This document shows positions 44,879 through 53,321 of a DNA stretch of 64,000 bases, piece after piece (the first letter of the stretch is position 1; every line of letters starts with the position of its first letter). This stretch comes from JALZVT01 sp964611345. GTDB lineage: Bacteria > Pseudomonadota > Gammaproteobacteria > Pseudomonadales > Azotimanducaceae. The notes below the pieces were generated by a model. It ran no database searches, had not been told where the DNA came from, and saw nothing but the letters and a program-made list of their open reading frames with translations. The stretch spans positions 1 to 64,000 of the forward strand of contig CAZSYU010000006.1 of the NCBI GenBank assembly GCA_964611345.1, given 5' to 3'. The position numbers and the translations under genes are program-made.

Positions 44879-46579
44879 ATGACACAAGCGACTCAAAGTG
44901 TAGTGGTGCCTGACATCGGCGATGCTGATGGTGTTGAAGTGATTGAGTTTTGCGTGCAGCCGGGTGACACGGTTGCCGTTGATGATGCCGTGTTGGTGAT
45001 CGAATCTGACAAGGCGTCGATGGAGATCCAAAGTACAGTGGCTGGAGTGCTACAGAGTTTTAGCGTTGCTTTGGGTGATGTAGTTACCACAGGTCAGGCG
45101 GTTGCAGAGATAGCGGGTGCCGCAGGTGATGCGGTGGTTCCAGCTACAGAGAGTACGGCCGTCGCACCTGAAAGTGCAACAGCCCAGGAAACATCAACCG
45201 CGGCCGCCGCCGGGGCTGTTGAAGCGGCCCCAGCTCCAACCGAGCCTGCTGCTGCAAGTGCCGCTGCTGAACTTGAGGTGCGGTTGCCAGACATTGGCGA
45301 TGCGGGTGAGGTTGTTGTGATTGAACTGGGTGCTGGTGCCGGCGACCAGGTGAGTGCTGGACAAATGCTGCTGGTGGTCGAATCCGACAAGGCATCAATG
45401 GATATTCCGGCACCTGCGGACGGCGTGCTGGTGCGTCTTGTGGTGAGCGAAGGCGACTCGGTGAGCGATGATGCGCTGCTCGCGGTGCTGAGTACGTCCG
45501 CTGCTGCACCGGCTGCTGCCGAAGAGTCTGCGCCGGTTGCATCTGCGGCCGCTGCTCCGACTCCTGCGCAGCCGGCAGAAGAATCGGCCGTGCGCGCGGC
45601 CCCAGCCCCCGAACGTGATGCCAGTGGTTTGGCACCGCCACCGACTCCCACGGCGGCTCCGGCAAAGAGTGGCGCTATTTACGCCGGGCCGGCGGTGCGG
45701 CGCATGGCGCGCGAGTTGGGTGTTGATCTCAGTCAACTCAAAGGCACGGGTGCACGGGGGCGCATTGTTAAGGATGACGTGAATCTGTTCGTCAAAACCT
45801 CGCTGCAGACAGGGGGAGCAGCAGGATCAGGGGCTACTGGCGGTGGCATTCCAGCCATTCCAGAGATTGATTTCTCGCGCTATGGTGAGGTCGCGATCGA
45901 ACCGATGTCGCGTATTTTGCGGAACGGCGCAACCAACCTGCATCGCTCCTGGCTCAATGTTGTGCATGTTACTCAACACGACGAAGCGGATGTTACGGAG
46001 CTCGAGGAATTTCGGAAGAGTTTAAAACCCGAGGGCGAGCGTCGCGGTACAAAAATCACTCCACTTGCGTTTATTGCCAAGGCGTGCGCGTTCCTGCTTA
46101 CCCAGCACCCCAAGTTCAACTGTTCGCTCGATGCCAACGTCGAAAATCTGGTGCTCAAGAGCTATGTCAATATCGGTTTTGCGGTGGATACTCCCAACGG
46201 ACTGTTGGTTCCTGTAGTGCGCGATGCGGATAAAAAAGGCGTGTGGGAACTGGCGGCAGAGATCAACGAGCTGGCGGCCAAAGCGCGCAACAAGAAGCTG
46301 ACGCCGAACGACTTGCAGGGCGGCACCTTCTCCATTTCTTCGTTGGGTAATATTGGTGGCACGGGTTTTACGCCCATTGTGAATGCTCCTGAGGTCGCGA
46401 TTCTTGGTGTGGCGAAGCTTGCGACGAAGCCGCAGTGGAATGGCCAGGAGTTTGTGCCCCGCAAGATGTTGCCGCTGTCGCTCAGTTATGATCATCGAGC
46501 GATCAATGGGGCTGAAGCGGGACGCTTTGTGACGGAGCTTTCAGCAGTACTCGGCGATATGCGTCGCGCTATGCTCTAG
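44879..46579 (+). CDS. aceF: Pyruvate dehydrogenase E2, dihydrolipoamide acetyltransferase
   Basis: E2 core of the pyruvate dehydrogenase complex. Two N-terminal lipoyl domains are visible with lipoylated Lys45 (IESDKASME) and Lys171 (VESDKASMD), each followed by a long Ala/Pro/Thr-rich flexible linker. A peripheral-subunit-binding domain comes next (AGPAVRRMARELGVDLS), then the catalytic acetyltransferase domain ending with the active-site SYDHRAINGAEAGRF. E. coli has three lipoyl domains, Pseudomonas two. No lpd gene follows in this window, so E3 is encoded elsewhere. Confidence 0.97.
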   Translation: MTQATQSVVVPDIGDADGVEVIEFCVQPGDTVAVDDAVLVIESDKASMEIQSTVAGVLQSFSVALGDVVTTGQAVAEIAGAAGDAVVPATESTAVAPESATAQETSTAAAAGAVEAAPAPTEPAAASAAAELEVRLPDIGDAGEVVVIELGAGAGDQVSAGQMLLVVESDKASMDIPAPADGVLVRLVVSEGDSVSDDALLAVLSTSAAAPAAAEESAPVASAAAAPTPAQPAEESAVRAAPAPERDASGLAPPPTPTAAPAKSGAIYAGPAVRRMARELGVDLSQLKGTGARGRIVKDDVNLFVKTSLQTGGAAGSGATGGGIPAIPEIDFSRYGEVAIEPMSRILRNGATNLHRSWLNVVHVTQHDEADVTELEEFRKSLKPEGERRGTKITPLAFIAKACAFLLTQHPKFNCSLDANVENLVLKSYVNIGFAVDTPNGLLVPVVRDADKKGVWELAAEINELAAKARNKKLTPNDLQGGTFSISSLGNIGGTGFTPIVNAPEVAILGVAKLATKPQWNGQEFVPRKMLPLSLSYDHRAINGAEAGRFVTELSAVLGDMRRAML

Positions 46580-46691
46580 AGCGGCGTTAGCCTATTGAGC
46601 TGCGCACAACTTGTGGAAAGCCTGCATATCCGGTGAGTCCAATCGCCCAGTTGGTGATTGAGTGTTCTAATGACCTTTTGGGGAGGTATTC

Positions 46692-47174
46692 ATGCCCAGT
46701 TTTGATGTTGTTTCCGAGCTCGATGAGCAAGAAATGAAAAATGCGGTCGATCAGGCCAGTCGCGAGCTCGATAAGCGCTTCGACTTTCGTGGGGTTGATG
46801 CCAGCTTTGAATACAGTGGCTCTGTTGTTGAGCTGGCGGCGTTCGAAGAATTTCAACTCAATCAAATGCTCGATATTCTGCGCAACAAAATGATCAGTCG
46901 AAAGCTGGATGCGCGGGCGCTCGATCCTGGCAAGGTAGAAGGTGCCGGCAAGCAGAAGCGTCAGAAGTTTACTGTGCGCCAGGGCGTCGACAAGGACAAC
47001 GCCCGCAGCATTGTGAAACTGCTGAAAGAGTCCAAGCTTAAGGTGCAGGCGCAGATTCAGGGTGAGCAGGTGCGTGTCACGGGTAAGAAACGCGACGATT
47101 TGCAAAAAGCAATGGGCATACTGCGTGAAGCCGACATGGATATCCCTCTGCAATACGACAACTTCCGCGACTAG
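46692..47174 (+). CDS. yajQ: YajQ family nucleotide-binding protein
   Basis: Two-domain RNA-recognition-like fold; members bind nucleotides, and some bind cyclic di-GMP. The 160-residue sequence matches the family throughout: MPSFDVVSELDEQEMKNAVD, RFDFRGVD, and the ending READMDIPLQYDNFRD. GGGGAGG lies just upstream of the ATG. A link to the HD-GYP protein at 56.8 kb through cyclic di-GMP is only a thought. Confidence 0.95.
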   Translation: MPSFDVVSELDEQEMKNAVDQASRELDKRFDFRGVDASFEYSGSVVELAAFEEFQLNQMLDILRNKMISRKLDARALDPGKVEGAGKQKRQKFTVRQGVDKDNARSIVKLLKESKLKVQAQIQGEQVRVTGKKRDDLQKAMGILREADMDIPLQYDNFRD

Positions 47175-47177
47175 TTC

Positions 47178-48551
47178 GTGAACGAACCGCCCGCTGCTGC
47201 CAGTGGTGTAGTTTCTTTTTTTACCCCGTTCCTCACCAGGGAAGCGTTGCGGCTCCTGGTGCTTGGCTTCGCCGCGGGGCTGCCGATAATTCTGGTGTTT
47301 GGCACGCTGTCCGCCTGGCTGCGCGAATCAGGTGTAGAACGCAGCGCTATTGGTTTTGTGAGTTTGGTAACACTGGCCTACGGATTCAAGTGGGTTTGGT
47401 CACCCCTGGTTGATCGCCTGAGGTTGGGCCGTTTAACTCGGGTCCTGGGTCGACGGCGCGGCTGGTTGTTGCTGGCCCAGCTTGGAGTCGTCGCTGGGCT
47501 CATAGGGATGGCGCTCAATGATCCCTCTGTAACGCTTGATGCACTAATCGTCTTTGCCGTGTGGACTGCGTTTTCTTCTGCGACTCAGGATATTGTTATT
47601 GACGCGTATCGCATTGAATGCGCGCCGGTCGATCAGCAAGCGGCGTTGGCGGCTACCTATATGGCAGGGTATCGCATCGGCATGATTGTGAGTGGTGCGG
47701 GCGCTTTCTTCATTGCGGCCTGGTTTGACCCCGACCCGTCTGTGTATGACTACGCAAGCTGGCGCTCTGCATACCTCGTTATGGCACTGATCATGAGCCT
47801 GCCGATCTTGCTAACACTGTCCATGCCAGAACCACAATTTTCAGCAGCACTGATGGCAAGCGAGCGGGATCGGGCTGTTTTGCAGCCACAACCAGACCTT
47901 TTGGAGTCGCTGCTTACCTGGTTTCGTGAGGCGGTTTTGGAACCCTTTGCAGATTTTCTGCGCCGCTACGGTTGGACAGCGCTGGTTGTGCTGGCAGTCA
48001 TTGGCAGTTATCGCGTTTCTGACATCGTGTTGGGTGTTATCGCCAATGTGTTTTATATCGACATGGGCTTTACCAAGTCGCAGATAGCCAGTGTCGCAAA
48101 AATATTTGGCGTGGTGATGACGCTATTGGGTGTCTTTCTTGGTGGTGTGATGGCGCCACGAATTGGTTTGGGACGCATGTTGCTGTTGGGGGCTGTGCTC
48201 GTGTCGTTAACCAATCTGCTGTTTGCCTGGCTGGCCGGGCAAGCCCCCACAACGCTCAATCTGGCGTTGGTTATTGGGGCGGACAATCTAAGTGCAGGGC
48301 TCGCGACCGCCGCGTTTGTTGCTTATCTTTCCGGCATTACCAATCTTAAGTTCTCCGCCACCCAGTACGCGCTATTTAGTTCGCTGATGGTGTTGCCGCC
48401 AAAAATGCTTGGTGGTTTCTCTGGATTGGCGGTTGACCAGCTCGGTTACCCGCAGTTTTTTGTTATGTGTTCGCTGCTGGGTGTGCCGGTGTTGCTATTG
48501 CTGTTACTGCTTCGTCGGGTGACATCGGTAGATGAGGGGGTGGGGCGTTAA
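47178..48551 (+). CDS. ampG: AmpG-family muropeptide permease
   Basis: Major-facilitator inner-membrane transporter with about 12-14 helices that brings anhydro-muropeptides into the cytoplasm for recycling. Typical AmpG segments: LGFAAGLPIILVFGTLSAWL, GFKWVWSPLVDRL, LGRRRGWLLLAQLGV, FSSATQDIVIDAYRIE and AGYRIGMIVSGAGAFF. The length is 457 residues. The GTG start at 47178 is three bases after the yajQ stop. With AmpD upstream it forms part of a cell-wall recycling route. Confidence 0.9.
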   Translation: MNEPPAAASGVVSFFTPFLTREALRLLVLGFAAGLPIILVFGTLSAWLRESGVERSAIGFVSLVTLAYGFKWVWSPLVDRLRLGRLTRVLGRRRGWLLLAQLGVVAGLIGMALNDPSVTLDALIVFAVWTAFSSATQDIVIDAYRIECAPVDQQAALAATYMAGYRIGMIVSGAGAFFIAAWFDPDPSVYDYASWRSAYLVMALIMSLPILLTLSMPEPQFSAALMASERDRAVLQPQPDLLESLLTWFREAVLEPFADFLRRYGWTALVVLAVIGSYRVSDIVLGVIANVFYIDMGFTKSQIASVAKIFGVVMTLLGVFLGGVMAPRIGLGRMLLLGAVLVSLTNLLFAWLAGQAPTTLNLALVIGADNLSAGLATAAFVAYLSGITNLKFSATQYALFSSLMVLPPKMLGGFSGLAVDQLGYPQFFVMCSLLGVPVLLLLLLLRRVTSVDEGVGR

Positions 48552-48562
48552 GTCTGGTTAAG

Positions 48563-49057
48563 TCAGGGCTCCCAGCGATAGACCTTCAGGCTAAGCCTGC
48601 CTTTGATGAGCGTCACGCCTTCGGCCGCCAGCTTGTCGCGCTGCCGGCGCCAACTCGCGGTATTACGGGCAAACGATAACTCGCCGCGAGAGTTCAGCAC
48701 CCGAAACCATGGCAGCTTGCTGCCTTTGGGCAGGTTGGCCATGGTGCGTCCGACAAGTCGTGCCGCCCGGGGTAATCCTGCGAGGTCAGCGACCTGGCCG
48801 TAGGTTGCGACCTTACCTTTCGGGATGGCAGCCACCACCTGCCAGATGCGTTCTGCGTTGGTCGGGGCCGAGTTGGTCGGATCGAGAGTGTCGGTCAGCT
48901 CATCAGACGCACCGGGTTTGCGCGACACCAGGCGCTTGGTGCTTTTTGCGGTTTTGCGCGAGCCTTTGGGCGCAGCCCTCTTTCCCGTTTGACTTGCCCT
49001 CTTGGGCGGCTCAATGTGCTTTGCCATGCGTTGGATATTTTTATTCTTTACGGCCAT
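48563..49057 (-). CDS. Alkyltransferase-like (ATL) protein of the MGMT family
   Basis: A 164-residue protein: a Lys/Arg-rich N-terminal extension of about 60 residues, then an MGMT C-terminal-type DNA-binding domain (WQVVAAIPKGKVATYGQVAD, ARLVGRTMANLPKG). The alkyl-acceptor motif PCHRV of true O6-methylguanine transferases reads PWFRV, so it cannot accept an alkyl group. ATL proteins instead bind O6-alkylguanine lesions and hand them to nucleotide excision repair; the best-known motif is PWHR, so the Phe is a further change. The start could be 49057 or ATG 49027, the latter overlapping the fxsA start on the other strand. Confidence 0.85.
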   Translation of the reverse strand: MAVKNKNIQRMAKHIEPPKRASQTGKRAAPKGSRKTAKSTKRLVSRKPGASDELTDTLDPTNSAPTNAERIWQVVAAIPKGKVATYGQVADLAGLPRAARLVGRTMANLPKGSKLPWFRVLNSRGELSFARNTASWRRQRDKLAAEGVTLIKGRLSLKVYRWEP

Positions 49058-49505
49058 TCCGATTATCGAAATGTACCTGCTGATTGAGGTAGGTGGCTAC
49101 TTTGGTGTGGTGCCAACCATTTTGTTTGTCATGCTTACGGCCGTGATTGGGGTTGCCCTGTTACGCTGGCAGGGCACAGCAACGCTGCAGCGCGGCATGT
49201 CGCGGGTCGGGCAGGGGCAACTGCCCGGTCAGGAGATTGCCGAGGGCATGATGCTGGCCGTTGCGGGTGCGCTGTTGCTGACCCCCGGGTTTGTTACTGA
49301 TGCGTTTGGCTTTTTGCTGTTGATACCGCCAGTGCGCTGGTTCCTCGCGGCACTCGCCAAACGGCACCTCAAGGTGGTGGATCTTTCGGCGGGTGGGGCT
49401 GCAGGCACCGGATTTGATCCCGGTCCGCGAACGGATTATGGCTCAAATAATAGTAGCGGCGATGGGCCCGTCATCATCGAAGGCGAGTATGAAGAGCGGC
49501 CCTAG
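49026..49505 (+). CDS. fxsA: FxsA family membrane protein
   Basis: Small cytoplasmic-membrane protein; in E. coli overexpression relieves phage T7 exclusion by the F plasmid, and the native role is unknown. The sequence has an N-terminal membrane hairpin (FFTAIPIIEMYLLIEVGGYFG), a second helix pair (GMMLAVAGALLLTPGFVTDAFG) and a Gly/Asp/Ser-rich C-terminal tail. ATG 49026 gives the family N-terminus MRWIFLFF; earlier in-frame starts at 49002 and 49014 are possible. Confidence 0.9.
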   Translation: MRWIFLFFTAIPIIEMYLLIEVGGYFGVVPTILFVMLTAVIGVALLRWQGTATLQRGMSRVGQGQLPGQEIAEGMMLAVAGALLLTPGFVTDAFGFLLLIPPVRWFLAALAKRHLKVVDLSAGGAAGTGFDPGPRTDYGSNNSSGDGPVIIEGEYEERP

Positions 49506-49538
49506 TCTTAGCGGCCGCGAGTTAACTTAGAACGACGC

Positions 49539-50564
49539 ATGAAACACTTCGAATTTTGGCATCCCCGACTCTTTGAGTTGCCGTATTACCTGTATTTGTT
49601 GGCCGGGTGTGCGCGGCGATTGCTGCCGATCAGGTCGTTGGCCAAGGCCAATTACGCGCTTGATCATGGCGAGATCGGCATCGGCTCGAAGGTGCACACG
49701 CAGTTTGCATTTGATCAGACCAGATTCTTACCCACAAAGGCCCTGCCTGAGGCGCTGTTGGAAGCGGAGAAAGTGGCGCTCGTTGCGGAGTTTGGTGTGC
49801 AGCATGGCTACCCAGTAATACTCAAATCTGACATCGGCAGCGTTGGTAAAGGCGTGGTCAAGGTGCATAGCGAGGCTGAGATAGCCGCGCGGGTTGCGGC
49901 ACTGCGTGGACCCTATCTGGTGCAGCAGTTCACGGCTATGAATGTTGAGTTTGGCGTGTTTTATGCACGTAAAAAAGGTAACGGGGAAGTCACCGGCATC
50001 AACCGCAAGCACTTTCCTGTAGTTATAGGGGATGGCGAGTTAACGCTGGGTGAGCTTGCCGCCCGGCATGAGCGCGCAACGGCTCACTGGCAAACGTTTC
50101 TGCAATATCTGGATACTGCCTGGGTGCCAGCTGCCGGCGAAGAAGTGCAGCTATCGTTTATTGGCTCACACACAATGGGCTGCAAGTTTACGGACGACAG
50201 TGCGCTGCTTACACCGCAACTCAGTGCAGCAGTGAATAATCTCTTTGTCTCACAACCGGGTTTTAACTTCGGTCGTCTCGATGTGAAAGCCGAAAGTGTT
50301 GCAGCGTTTCAAGCCGGAGACTTTGTTGTTATTGAGGTCAATGGTGTGGCCTCGCTGCCAACCCACATGTTTGACCCGCAGAAATCGGTTTGGCAGGCCT
50401 GGCGCGTATTTTTACGCCACGGTCGCCTGTTGCTCGATATTGCCAACGAGCACCGTCATAAGCCGATGCAGCTTGCGAGTTACCGGGAGATCATCAGCCG
50501 GGTGGGCAACAATGCGGGTGTGCTGGATGCGGCCCATCAGAGTTTGATGGGCGTCGAAGATTAG
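49539..50564 (+). CDS. ATP-grasp family protein of unknown substrate
   Basis: A 341-residue protein. Residues about 55-290 show the ATP-grasp pattern: GYPVILKSDIGSVGKGVVKV (lysine-bearing nucleotide loop), GPYLVQQF, then late catalytic and Mg-binding residues FNFGRLDVKAES and VVIEVNGVASLPTHMFDP, which match the R-D...E-x-N pattern of carboxylate-amine ligases. The N-terminus has a distinctive ANYALDHGEIGIGSK segment. ATP-grasp enzymes join a carboxylate to an amine or thiol through an acyl-phosphate. I do not recognise the subfamily. The nearest neighbours are a probable ornithine-lipid operon (convergent) and fxsA. Confidence 0.7.
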   Translation: MKHFEFWHPRLFELPYYLYLLAGCARRLLPIRSLAKANYALDHGEIGIGSKVHTQFAFDQTRFLPTKALPEALLEAEKVALVAEFGVQHGYPVILKSDIGSVGKGVVKVHSEAEIAARVAALRGPYLVQQFTAMNVEFGVFYARKKGNGEVTGINRKHFPVVIGDGELTLGELAARHERATAHWQTFLQYLDTAWVPAAGEEVQLSFIGSHTMGCKFTDDSALLTPQLSAAVNNLFVSQPGFNFGRLDVKAESVAAFQAGDFVVIEVNGVASLPTHMFDPQKSVWQAWRVFLRHGRLLLDIANEHRHKPMQLASYREIISRVGNNAGVLDAAHQSLMGVED

Positions 50565-50572
50565 CCTGCGGT

Positions 50573-51400
50573 TTACTTGGTTGTGCCTTTGCCCTTTTTC
50601 GGCGCCAACAGGGTGGTTGTATTCGCGAAGTTTGCCGCGTCAACGTAGATGCAGACAAACGTGGTGTTAAACACCGGGTCGATAATGGCGCAATCGCTAC
50701 TGCGCGCGCCCATTTTTAGATAACCCCGGACCAGCGGTGGCATATCGCGTAGCTCGCCAATAGCGTCAGTATCACCCGCAGCGGTAGCGGCGCACAGCGC
50801 TTGCAGGTTTTTGTGATTCGGCACAACGGGCGGCATCGCGAGATCTGCGGGCGCCAGTGCATTGTCCACCAAAAATCCGAATTCGCGCGTGTGCAGGTTA
50901 GGGTCGGCACCAGGGAAGCTGGCGCAACCCAACATCAGGTTGACATCGTTACGCAAAATATAATTTGACGCGAGTTTCCAGATGAGACCGAGCACGATAC
51001 CGTTGCGGGTATTGGGGCTGATGCAGAATCGTCCTAGTTCGACGATGTGTTCAAAGCGCTGCCGCAGGTTGCTCAGGTCGAATGCTTTTTCGGTATAGAA
51101 GCACTGGGTTGCCGGGAGTTCCTGATTGCTGACGATGCGTAAGGTGCCAACAACGTTGGGGTCCTCCAGACGTGTATCACACACTATGATGTGGTCGGCG
51201 TGTTCGTCCCACTGGTCTCTATCGATCTCGCTGGCTGCTTTCTCTGGATCGGGATTGCCATTACTGTCTTTAAACAGCACCTGATAACGCAGGCGTTGAG
51301 CCTGCTCAAGTTCCGCGCTGGTTGTCGCGAAGCGCGCCTCGAACGGACCGCCGGTAATCGACAGGGACTGATTTACATCTAGACTCTTGGTTTCGGGCAT
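50573..51400 (-). CDS. GNAT-like N-acyltransferase, OlsB-type (probable lyso-ornithine lipid synthase)
   Basis: Belongs to the autoinducer-synthase-like/hemolysin-like GNAT family (Acetyltransf_5). Features: FEARFATTSAELEQAQRLRY, the arginine-aspartate region VVGTLRIVS, ELGRFCISPNTRNGIVLGL and LMLGCASFPGADP. OlsB transfers a 3-hydroxyacyl chain from acyl-ACP to ornithine. A PlsC-type acyltransferase two genes upstream fits the olsBA pair of Pseudomonas. ATG 51400 (MPETKS) is preferred; a start at 51448 would overlap the preceding gene. Substrate specificity cannot be read from the sequence. Confidence 0.7.
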   Translation of the reverse strand: MPETKSLDVNQSLSITGGPFEARFATTSAELEQAQRLRYQVLFKDSNGNPDPEKAASEIDRDQWDEHADHIIVCDTRLEDPNVVGTLRIVSNQELPATQCFYTEKAFDLSNLRQRFEHIVELGRFCISPNTRNGIVLGLIWKLASNYILRNDVNLMLGCASFPGADPNLHTREFGFLVDNALAPADLAMPPVVPNHKNLQALCAATAAGDTDAIGELRDMPPLVRGYLKMGARSSDCAIIDPVFNTTFVCIYVDAANFANTTTLLAPKKGKGTTK

Positions 51401-51440
51401 GACGGGCGCTTTCTTCTGGTTTATTGAATATGGATAAATT

Positions 51441-51854
51441 TCACGCAATCTGCACTTTGCGTTGGGCTGTTTTCAGGGCCACAACATACACGCTAGTGTA
51501 GATTATACCGATAATAAACCCTGGCAGAATTGTTGCGACGATTTTGGGTGTGCCATTCAGTGCGTGAATGCCAAAGGCAACACTCCAGGTAGCGATGCTG
51601 GCCAGTATTACTGTAAGCCAGGCTGCGTGTTTTTGCGCCAGGCCTTTTTGCGCCAGGCCATGGAACAGCTGTTCGATGACGAGTGTCATGCTGAGTGTTA
51701 GCACGAAGCTGTAGAAGCCTTGCACTGCGGCTGCCCGCAGGGCCATTTCGGTACCGGCTGGATAGTTCACAAACAGAGCCCAGCCGCCGTAGCCGACCAG
51801 GCCGGCACAAGCGGCCAACAGGCTGCGTTGCAGTGATTGGGTCCCTGCCCTCAC
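51441..51854 (-). CDS. Small four-helix membrane protein between the OlsA- and OlsB-like genes
   Basis: A 137-residue protein with four predicted membrane helices, roughly 10-30, 42-65, 78-98 and 106-128, and short loops (for example HGLAQKGLAQKHA, itself a small internal repeat). No family recognised. Its start overlaps the end of the acyltransferase gene (ATGA) and its end reaches the next start, so it is translated in the same operon. It could assist lipid synthesis or transport, which is inference from position only. Confidence 0.7.
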   Translation of the reverse strand: MRAGTQSLQRSLLAACAGLVGYGGWALFVNYPAGTEMALRAAAVQGFYSFVLTLSMTLVIEQLFHGLAQKGLAQKHAAWLTVILASIATWSVAFGIHALNGTPKIVATILPGFIIGIIYTSVYVVALKTAQRKVQIA

Positions 51855-52717
51855 GGCGCCACCTCGCGCCAGCGTCGGGAGAATTCATAATAGGCAGGCG
51901 GACAGGTTTCTTTGGTTGCATCCAGGGCGTCGAGCAATCCCGCCCGTACCTGTTGTTCACAGTGTGCAGCGCAGGCCTTGCGTGACTCGAACGTGGCGAG
52001 GGTTACCGGTGGATGGAATACCAACTGCGCTCGCGCCTGCGGTAAGCCAAGTGCGGCGAGAAAGTGCGGCCCAAAGCTCATAGGCAGATACCACGCATAG
52101 CGATCGCGCTGGTCCTGGGTCATGGGATTACCCGCGTAGTGGGTATACGCCACTGTCACCGGCTGTATCACGGGTTCGATGTCTCCGCGCTTTGCAGCGG
52201 CCGCAAACAGCGAGCTACGGAACGGCTCCACGTGCCCACCTGGGGTGCTTGTACCCTCGGGGAAGAGCATCATCGAACCCTGTTGCAGGCGGTTTGCCAA
52301 TTGTTCTACCTGGCTCGCCGCGCGGGTCGATTTGCGGGTGAAAAACAGCGTGCTTTGAATGCCAGCCAGTTTGCCAAACACTGGCCAGCCGGCGACCTCT
52401 GACTTGGCGACGAAGCTGCCATGTGTGCGGCTGCCGAGCACAAACACGTCAAGGTAGGAGACGTGATTGGCGACGTACAGGGTGTTGGGGTGGCGGCTGG
52501 GCTCGCCGCTAACCTTGATGCTCAATTGAAATATGGCCGCCATGCCGGCGTGGAGGCGCCTGTATGCCTCTGTGGGTGCTGGCCGGCCAAGCCAACCACA
52601 AACCAGGTTCGCAAGGGCGCAGAACAGGCAGGCAAAGGTCATCCACAACAGCACCACGGGCACCTTGAGCGCAATCTTCCAACGGGCGGGCTGTGGTGAT
52701 GCTTGAGGCGTCGTCAT
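51851..52717 (-). CDS. PlsC-family 1-acyl-glycerol-3-phosphate / lyso-lipid acyltransferase (OlsA-like)
   Basis: Membrane-bound LPLAT acyltransferase of 288 residues. The N-terminal hydrophobic helix (VVLLWMTFACLFCALANLVC) is followed by the catalytic box NHVSYLDVFVLG (NHx4D) and the binding box MLFPEGTSTPGG. It could acylate lysophosphatidate, or, given the OlsB-like gene downstream, act as OlsA and acylate lyso-ornithine lipid. It is the first gene of a three-gene operon with overlapping ends. Confidence 0.8.
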   Translation of the reverse strand: MTTPQASPQPARWKIALKVPVVLLWMTFACLFCALANLVCGWLGRPAPTEAYRRLHAGMAAIFQLSIKVSGEPSRHPNTLYVANHVSYLDVFVLGSRTHGSFVAKSEVAGWPVFGKLAGIQSTLFFTRKSTRAASQVEQLANRLQQGSMMLFPEGTSTPGGHVEPFRSSLFAAAAKRGDIEPVIQPVTVAYTHYAGNPMTQDQRDRYAWYLPMSFGPHFLAALGLPQARAQLVFHPPVTLATFESRKACAAHCEQQVRAGLLDALDATKETCPPAYYEFSRRWREVAP

Positions 52718-52896
52718 ACGTTGTTCGGGTTCGCTGATTGTTTGGGTTCGCTCGGGTTCGGTGGGCGCGTGAGCAGCAGGATCAGGGAGTCTAGCGCCTG
52801 GGGAGTTGGACGCAATCCACCCCGCTCAGTTCCCCACGAACTCTCTGAATACTGCCGGCATCGGGAGCGCTGGGCGAATTGCTTTCGCTCTGGCCC

Positions 52897-52924
52897 TTGA
52901 TATTCGAAATTGGGTCCCTATTAT
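52897..52924 (+). promoter_or_regulatory. Promoter of groES-groEL
   Basis: TTGATA (52897-52902) and TATTAT (52919-52924) with 16 bases between form a good vegetative promoter. Read as CTTGATA with CCCTATTAT it also resembles a heat-shock sigma-32 promoter. The CIRCE-like repeat begins 15 bases downstream of the -10 box. Confidence 0.65.
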
Positions 52925-52938
52925 AGTCGACCCGCTAA

Positions 52939-52965
52939 TTAGCACTCTCAGGGTGAGACTGCTAA
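52939..52965. promoter_or_regulatory. CIRCE-like operator (HrcA site) upstream of groES
   Basis: TTAGCACTC (52939-52947), nine bases, then GACTGCTAA (52957-52965). The CIRCE consensus is TTAGCACTC-N9-GAGTGCTAA, so only one base of 18 differs. It sits at the probable transcription start, where HrcA normally represses groESL. The arms extend outward, as GCTAATTAGC is present at 52934-52943 and again at 52961-52970. Confidence 0.85.
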
Positions 52966-53003
52966 TTAGCTCGAATTCGGGACTATTTGGGAGACCTAGA
53001 CAC

Positions 53004-53294
53004 ATGAAGATTCGACCGTTACACGATCGTGTAGTTGTCCGTCGGCTGGAAGAAGAAACCACCAGCGCAGGCGGCATCGTACTGCCTGATTCGGCAACTG
53101 AAAAGCCATCACAGGGCGAAGTGGTTGCTGTTGGCCCTGGCAAAGCCGGCGATGACGGCAAAGTCCGCAAGCTGGATGTCAAAAAGGGCGACAAGGTTCT
53201 GTTCGGCCAGTATGGCGGCAGCACCGTAAAAATTGATGGCGAAGAGCTTTTGATCCTTCAGGAAACCGAAATTTTCGGCGTTTTGGAAGGCTAG
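53004..53294 (+). CDS. groES: Co-chaperonin GroES
   Basis: Seven-subunit lid of the GroEL folding chamber. From ATG 53004 the product is 96 residues and matches the family throughout: MKIRPLHDRVVVRRLEEE, the mobile loop ETTSAGGIVLPDSATEKPSQ, GEVVAVGPG, KKGDKVLFGQYGG and the closing LQETEIFGVLEG. A longer reading from 52806 would run through the promoter and operator and is not real. GroEL follows after 27 bases. Confidence 0.98.
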   Translation: MKIRPLHDRVVVRRLEEETTSAGGIVLPDSATEKPSQGEVVAVGPGKAGDDGKVRKLDVKKGDKVLFGQYGGSTVKIDGEELLILQETEIFGVLEG

Positions 53295-53321
53295 TCAGTA
53301 GTTACACAGAGGAAATAAGCG

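Noticed and set aside
45094..45651. Ala/Ser-rich minus-strand ORF opposite aceF
   Set aside because: It mirrors the Ala/Pro linkers of aceF, which leave all frames open.
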